Notes under the pieces: generated by a model | What the model saw: the letters and a program-made list of their open reading frames with translations, nothing else | What the model was told of the DNA's origin: nothing | Database searches by the model: none | Assembly (NCBI GenBank): GCA_023265215.1 | Contig: JAHFUH010000178.1 | Location: forward strand, 1-9,119 | Direction: 5' to 3' | Origin: Acidobacteriota bacterium | Lineage (GTDB): Bacteria > Acidobacteriota > UBA6911 | DNA length: 9,119 bases | Program-made: the position numbers and the translations under genes | In this document: positions 5,940-9,119 of the stretch, piece by piece | Layout of the letters: each line of letters starts with the position of its first letter | Numbering within the stretch: the first letter of the stretch is position 1

Positions 5940-7022
5940 TTAGCCGTTCTTTTTTTCGAAGTCCTTCATGAAGGAAACCAGGGCTTCAACCGACTCCAGC
6001 GGCACGGCATTGTAAATGCTTGCGCGGATGCCTCCGACCGATCGGTGCCCTTTGAGACCGACAAATCCGGCTTTTTTTGCCTGCGACACGAACTGTTCTT
6101 CCAGATCTTCGCCTGGCAGCCGCCATACCACGTTCATAATGGACCGGCTTTCTTTCTCGACCGGCGAGCGCCAGAAATCGCTTGAATCAATTGTGTCATA
6201 AAGCAGGGAGGCCTTTTCTTCGCCGAGCTTCTGAACCGCCTGTAATCCGCCCTGGGATTCCATCCAATTGCAGATAAGCTTTATAATGTAGATGCCCCAC
6301 GTATTCGGCGTGTTGTAAAGGCTGCCTTCTGCTATGTGCGTGGAGTAGCGAAGGAAAATCGGCACATTGTCCGAAGCACGTTCGGCGAGGTCCTTGCGGA
6401 TGACTACCACTGCAATTCCGGACGGGCCCAGATTTTTCTGCGCGCCCGCATAGATAAGCCCAAACCGGCGGACGTCAATTGTTCGGGAAAGTATCTCGCT
6501 CGACATATCGGCTATGAGGGGAGCTGGTGTTTTGGGAAATTGAGTCCAGCGGATCCCGCCTATCGTTTCATTGGTGCAGATATGGACATACTCGGCTTCG
6601 GGCGAGAATTTCAACTCCTCCGGTTTGGGAATGCTTGAATAATTATTGCCCTTGCCGCTCCAGATCACATTTGTAGCGCCACCGCCTATTTGGGCTTCTT
6701 TGATCGCCTTGTTTGCCCAGCTTCCCGTGTCGACGTAGTCCGCGCTTTTGCCCGGACGTCGCAGATTCATCGGAATCATGGCGAATTGAAGACTGGCGCC
6801 TCCCTGGAGGAAAAGAACAGCATAGTCTTCGGGTACTCCCAAAAGACGGCGGATTCCCAATTCCGCTTCATCAATGATGGACTGAAATTCCTTGGACCGG
6901 TGAGACATTTCCATTACGGACATGCCCGCCCCTGCCAATTCCAGCAATTCCGATTGAGCTTTTTCAAGAACCGGCAAAGGCATGGGAGAGGGGCCGGCGT
7001 TAAAATTGTAGATTCGTGCCAT
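5940..7022 (-). CDS. serC: Phosphoserine aminotransferase
   Basis: This PLP-dependent, class V-type aminotransferase converts 3-phosphohydroxypyruvate plus glutamate to phosphoserine in serine synthesis; many bacterial SerC enzymes also act in pyridoxal phosphate synthesis. Starting at the ATG 7022-7020 the protein has 360 residues, the normal family length. It begins MARIYNFNAGPSPMP, the hallmark SerC N-terminus, and shows EMSHRSKEF at 38-46, FLQGGASLQF at 71-80, the cofactor lysine K196 in YAGAQKNLGPSG (191-202) and HRSVGGIRASIYNA at 326-339. A further 17 residues could be read in frame from the ATG at 7073, but they lack family similarity, and AGGAG stands 7 nt before the 7022 start. The gene is convergent with the decarboxylase gene and divergent from the CoA-transferase gene. 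No serA is present. Confidence 0.95.
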   Translation of the reverse strand: MARIYNFNAGPSPMPLPVLEKAQSELLELAGAGMSVMEMSHRSKEFQSIIDEAELGIRRLLGVPEDYAVLFLQGGASLQFAMIPMNLRRPGKSADYVDTGSWANKAIKEAQIGGGATNVIWSGKGNNYSSIPKPEELKFSPEAEYVHICTNETIGGIRWTQFPKTPAPLIADMSSEILSRTIDVRRFGLIYAGAQKNLGPSGIAVVVIRKDLAERASDNVPIFLRYSTHIAEGSLYNTPNTWGIYIIKLICNWMESQGGLQAVQKLGEEKASLLYDTIDSSDFWRSPVEKESRSIMNVVWRLPGEDLEEQFVSQAKKAGFVGLKGHRSVGGIRASIYNAVPLESVEALVSFMKDFEKKNG

Positions 7023-7029
7023 AGCGTTG

Positions 7030-7055
7030 CTCCTGAAAGGAGATATCTTACTCCT
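7030..7055 (-). promoter_or_regulatory. serC ribosome binding site with two competing short stems
   Basis: In the serC direction the leader reads AGGAG (7055-7051), then CTCCT (7042-7038), then the Shine-Dalgarno AGGAG (7034-7030), 7 nt before the ATG. The central CTCCT can pair with the downstream Shine-Dalgarno (3-nt loop) or with the upstream AGGAG (8-nt loop), but not both. This could toggle access to the ribosome binding site. The stems are only 5 bp, so regulation is speculative; the Shine-Dalgarno itself is firm. Confidence 0.45.
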
Positions 7056-7060
7056 ATACT

Positions 7061-7092
7061 GAAAACTTTCCACCGCAAAGGCGGCAGTTTTC
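7061..7092. other. Two-part hairpin in the serC leader
   Basis: The outer arms GAAAACT (7061-7067) and AGTTTTC (7086-7092) are perfect inverted repeats enclosing a second perfect stem, CCGC (7073-7076) and GCGG (7081-7084), with a 4-nt loop. The internal loop is asymmetric (5 nt against 1). It lies about 40 nt upstream of the serC start. No T-run follows on either strand, so it is not a typical terminator; a leader structure or a protein-binding dyad is possible. Confidence 0.4.
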
Positions 7093-7131
7093 CTTTCGGG
7101 AAGCAGTTTTGACCCGTAAAATTATTGGGAC

Positions 7132-7165
7132 AAAAGGCTCCATTGATCCAGTATGTGGGCCTTTT
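7132..7165. other. Inverted repeat AAAAGGC/GCCTTTT in the serC/CoA-transferase gap
   Basis: AAAAGGC (7132-7138) and GCCTTTT (7159-7165) form a perfect 7-bp stem with a 20-nt loop in the 293-nt divergent gap (7023-7315). Downstream of it, 7199-7217 is A-rich. I found no convincing minus-strand promoter for serC here, and no gene-like reading frame. Confidence 0.3.
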
Positions 7166-7252
7166 CCATTGCGGATACATTATTAATTCCATGAGGATGT
7201 AAAAATTAAAAAAACTCGAATTCAGGAAGCCGCAAATGTGAGATACTGATCG

Positions 7253-7280
7253 TTTACAGATGGCATTTTTCATAGATAAT
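7253..7280 (+). promoter_or_regulatory. Predicted sigma-70 promoter for the CoA-transferase gene
   Basis: TTTACA (7253-7258, 5 of 6 consensus) and GATAAT (7275-7280, 5 of 6) are separated by 16 nt. Transcription would start near 7287, about 29 nt before the ATG at 7316, leaving just enough room for the GGGAG ribosome binding site at 7302-7306. Confidence 0.5.
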
Positions 7281-7315
7281 CAGACTTTTGGCAGGCATGC
7301 AGGGAGTGGATAGAT

Positions 7316-8830
7316 ATGGCATTATTGACTGAGCGGGTTGAATGCAAAGAGTTGCTCGACAAGCTGGTTCCGGTAGAAGAAGCTGTCAAATATGTACAGG
7401 ATCGGAGCAAAATAGCGGTCAGTGGGTTCACCAAAACAGGAGAACCCAAAATTTTCCTGCCGGCGCTTTCCCGGTATCTGGCTCAATATGCGCCAAAGAC
7501 AAAAATAGGCCTGTTCAGCGGAGCTTCCTTGTCGGATGACGTGGAGAATCCAATAGCCTCATTTGTTGGCAAGCGCGGTCCCTACATGTCTTCCACAGTA
7601 TCCCGCAAATTAATCAATGCCGGCGAAATGGATTTTACGGATGTCCATCTTTCTTCTTTTGCGCGCAATCTTCTGTACGGCTTCTATGGAGACATTGACC
7701 TGGCGGTTGTGGAGGTTTCCCGTATCCGTTCGGATGGCAGTGTGGTCCTGTCATCGTCGGTCGGGATTTCGGTTGAAGCGCTCGCCGTTGCAAAAAAAAT
7801 AATACTTGAGGTCAATCCGTCCATTCCTGATTACACAGGGTTTCACGACATAGCACTTCCCAGCGTCCACCCGCGCATCAGTTGGCCGATTCCGCTTTTG
7901 AATGTTGGGGACCGCGTTGGCACTCCTTATGTTGAAATCGATAAGAGCAAGGTTGTCGCGATTATAGAATCGGATAAGCCGGACTATCCCGTGGCATTTA
8001 AGCCGACATCTGAAACGGATCGCAGGATAGCGCAGAATGTGATCGAGTTTCTTCTTTATTGCCACAAAACCTTCAACTGGAAAAAACGCCTGCCTCCTAT
8101 ACAGTCGGGGGTGGGGAACGTGGCGAATGCCATAGTCGGCGAGCTATACGATTCTCCCTTCCAGAGAATTCGTTTTTGGACGGAGGTGTTCCAGGACGGC
8201 ATGATGCGTTACGTCGAGAATGACGACAAATTCGAAAGCGCATCAGCCACGGCATTTTCATTTTCTGAAGACAGCAAGCAGGAATTTCTGCGCCTGTTTT
8301 CACGCTGTCGGGATAAGGTGGTTCTCCGTCCAATGTGGATTTCCAACAACGCAGAATTAATAACCCGGCTGTTTGTCATTGCGATGAACACCCCTATCGA
8401 AGTGGATATTTATGGACACGTCAATTCCACCCATATCGACGGGTCGCGGGTGGTCAATGGATTAGGCGGCAGCGGGGATTTCTTCCGTCATGCGTATCTC
8501 AGTATCGTGCACACGCCTTCGGTGCGGCGTCTCAAAGACGGCAGGACCGTGAGTTGCGTCATGCCTTATGTTCGCCACATCGATCACACTGAGCACGATA
8601 TCAACTGCGTTGTCACGGAGCATGGTTTTGCATTGAATACCGAGATACGGTCGGCCAGGCGCCGCGCCGAAGATATCATCAGCAAGTGCGCACATCCCCA
8701 TTTCCAGCCGGTGCTGAAGGACTACCTTAAATTGGCCGGCGGCGGCGACGAGCCGCGGCCGACGAACATGGATCTGCTGCAGGGCTGGTGGAAGGAATAC
8801 GACGCTGCCTGCCGCGCATTCCCCCAGTGA
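7316..8830 (+). CDS. Acetyl-CoA hydrolase / succinyl-CoA:acetate CoA-transferase family protein
   Basis: This 504-residue protein has the full length of the Cat1/AarC/Ach1 group, which moves CoA between succinyl-, acetyl-, propionyl- or related acyl-CoAs and free acids. Two CoA-transferase domains are visible. The GVGNVANA loop lies at residues 265-272, FWTEVFQDGM at 287-296 contains E290 at the position of the glutamate that carries the CoA thioester (E294 in AarC), and the oxyanion-site loop GLGGSGDF spans 382-389. The late segment TEHGFALNTEIRS at 434-446 differs from the more usual EQGxADLRG. Substrates cannot be assigned; a role in acetate or propionate metabolism with ATP or CoA economy is likely. 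GGGAG lies 9 nt before the ATG and a promoter sits at 7253-7280. The gene appears to stand alone and is followed by a palindrome. Confidence 0.9.
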   Translation: MALLTERVECKELLDKLVPVEEAVKYVQDRSKIAVSGFTKTGEPKIFLPALSRYLAQYAPKTKIGLFSGASLSDDVENPIASFVGKRGPYMSSTVSRKLINAGEMDFTDVHLSSFARNLLYGFYGDIDLAVVEVSRIRSDGSVVLSSSVGISVEALAVAKKIILEVNPSIPDYTGFHDIALPSVHPRISWPIPLLNVGDRVGTPYVEIDKSKVVAIIESDKPDYPVAFKPTSETDRRIAQNVIEFLLYCHKTFNWKKRLPPIQSGVGNVANAIVGELYDSPFQRIRFWTEVFQDGMMRYVENDDKFESASATAFSFSEDSKQEFLRLFSRCRDKVVLRPMWISNNAELITRLFVIAMNTPIEVDIYGHVNSTHIDGSRVVNGLGGSGDFFRHAYLSIVHTPSVRRLKDGRTVSCVMPYVRHIDHTEHDINCVVTEHGFALNTEIRSARRRAEDIISKCAHPHFQPVLKDYLKLAGGGDEPRPTNMDLLQGWWKEYDAACRAFPQ

Positions 8831-8833
8831 AAT

Positions 8834-8882
8834 AGTTTGGAGTTTTCAATCTGTAGTTTTCGATAATACCAAACTCCAAACT
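8834..8882. repeat. Heptamer-phased inverted repeat after the CoA-transferase gene
   Basis: AGTTTGGAGTTT (8834-8845) and AAACTCCAAACT (8871-8882) are a perfect 12-bp inverted repeat, starting 4 nt after the stop codon. The left side runs in 7-nt phase: AGTTTGG, AGTTTTC, AATCTGT, AGTTTTC (8834-8861). No T-run follows. A weaker stem, CCCGAC (8899-8904) with GTTCGGG (8920-8926), lies just downstream. It may act as a transcript 3' end. Confidence 0.7.
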
Positions 8883-8976
8883 GAAGCTCGCCCGCCGACC
8901 CGACTCCTTCTGATATCTGGTTCGGGATTGCAAATTTGTTATTTCGCTGTCAAGCTCTTGAAACTGACGGAAAACC

Positions 8977-9119
8977 ATGATGAAGAAGCATCTGCCGGTT
9001 TAGCTTGCGGTCGCTCTGCTGACATGGAATTTGTCGGCGGCGGTGCCGGAAGCGAACGCGGAATTGAAGCGAGTGGCCGCGGCATTGGATCCAGTCCTTA
9101 ATCGGAAAATATCATTTGT
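8977..9119 (+). pseudogene. Signal-peptide-like reading frame interrupted by an in-frame TAG (runs off the window)
   Basis: From the ATG pair at 8977/8980 the frame reads MMKKHLPV and then TAG at 9001-9003. It continues in the same frame with LAVALLTWNLSAAVPEANA and ELKRVAAALDPVLNR, open to the window edge. Read through the TAG, this is a textbook Sec signal peptide: basic n-region, hydrophobic core, and an A-x-A type cleavage site near ANA. I do not recognise the mature part. The ribosome binding site is weak (ACGGAAAA). Options are a recent nonsense mutation, a base-call error, recoding, or chance hydrophobicity in non-coding DNA. GC-rich third positions after the TAG suggest real coding. 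Confidence 0.35.

Noticed and set aside
7023..7073. SerC start 17 codons further upstream at 7073
   Set aside because: The extra residues do not resemble SerC, and a good AGGAG site precedes the ATG at 7022, where the family N-terminus begins.
8834..8890. Intrinsic terminator after the CoA-transferase gene
   Set aside because: The 12-bp stem is perfect but AT-rich, with a 25-nt loop and no following T-run, so it is listed as a repeat element only.

Overview
The window looks like chromosomal DNA of a mid-GC, probably Gram-negative bacterium from a little-sampled lineage. It holds seven confident genes: the partial gene at the left edge and six complete protein-coding genes. There are no rRNA or tRNA genes, phage genes, transposases or CRISPR arrays. 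I cannot place the organism firmly. The ketol-acid reductoisomerase has the GYGVQGP form that I associate with Bacteroidetes and fungal enzymes, and the intergenic gaps carry heptamer-repeat palindromes of a kind I associate loosely with Acidobacteria- or Deltaproteobacteria-like genomes. Both impressions come from memory only.

Layout, left to right. (1) Positions 1-728, minus strand: a medium-chain dehydrogenase/quinone-oxidoreductase-like gene cut off by the window edge. (2) Positions 729-878: a compact divergent regulatory region with two overlapping sigma-70-like promoters and a perfect dyad, CCCTTG-AA-CAAGGG, lying across both. (3) Positions 879-1979: ilvC (ketol-acid reductoisomerase), the only branched-chain amino acid gene here. 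(4) Positions 1976-2214: a heptamer-repeat inverted repeat that abuts a roughly 30-residue relic of a TOBE domain, the C-terminus of a molybdate/tungstate-type ABC ATPase. (5) Positions 2223-5933: a plus-strand row of four genes, namely a YedF/DsrE-like sulfurtransferase-fold protein, an agmatinase-family ureohydrolase, a deoxyhypusine-synthase-like enzyme and an ornithine/lysine decarboxylase-type PLP enzyme. (6) Positions 5940-7022, minus strand: serC, convergent with the decarboxylase gene with only 6 nt between the stop codons. (7) Positions 7023-7315: a divergent intergenic region with a structured serC leader and a good promoter for the next gene. (8) Positions 7316-8830: an acetyl-CoA hydrolase/succinyl-CoA:acetate CoA-transferase family gene. 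(9) Positions 8831-9119: a third heptamer-style inverted repeat, then a signal-peptide-like reading frame interrupted by an in-frame TAG.

The best functional unit is the polyamine cluster. Agmatinase makes putrescine from agmatine and the ODC-type enzyme makes it from ornithine. A bacterial deoxyhypusine-synthase homologue has no eIF5A to modify, so it most likely acts on polyamines, for example as a homospermidine synthase. The YedF-like gene is close enough (21 nt) to be co-transcribed, although its usual context is sulfur/selenium metabolism.

No clear new multi-gene system is visible. The points most worth a second look are non-coding: the family of heptamer-repeat palindromes that fill the gaps between genes (one supplies the whole stop-to-start interval ahead of the decarboxylase, which lacks a Shine-Dalgarno sequence), the shared operator between the divergent promoters, the TOBE relic at the edge of a repeat element, and the mutually exclusive pairings around the serC ribosome binding site.
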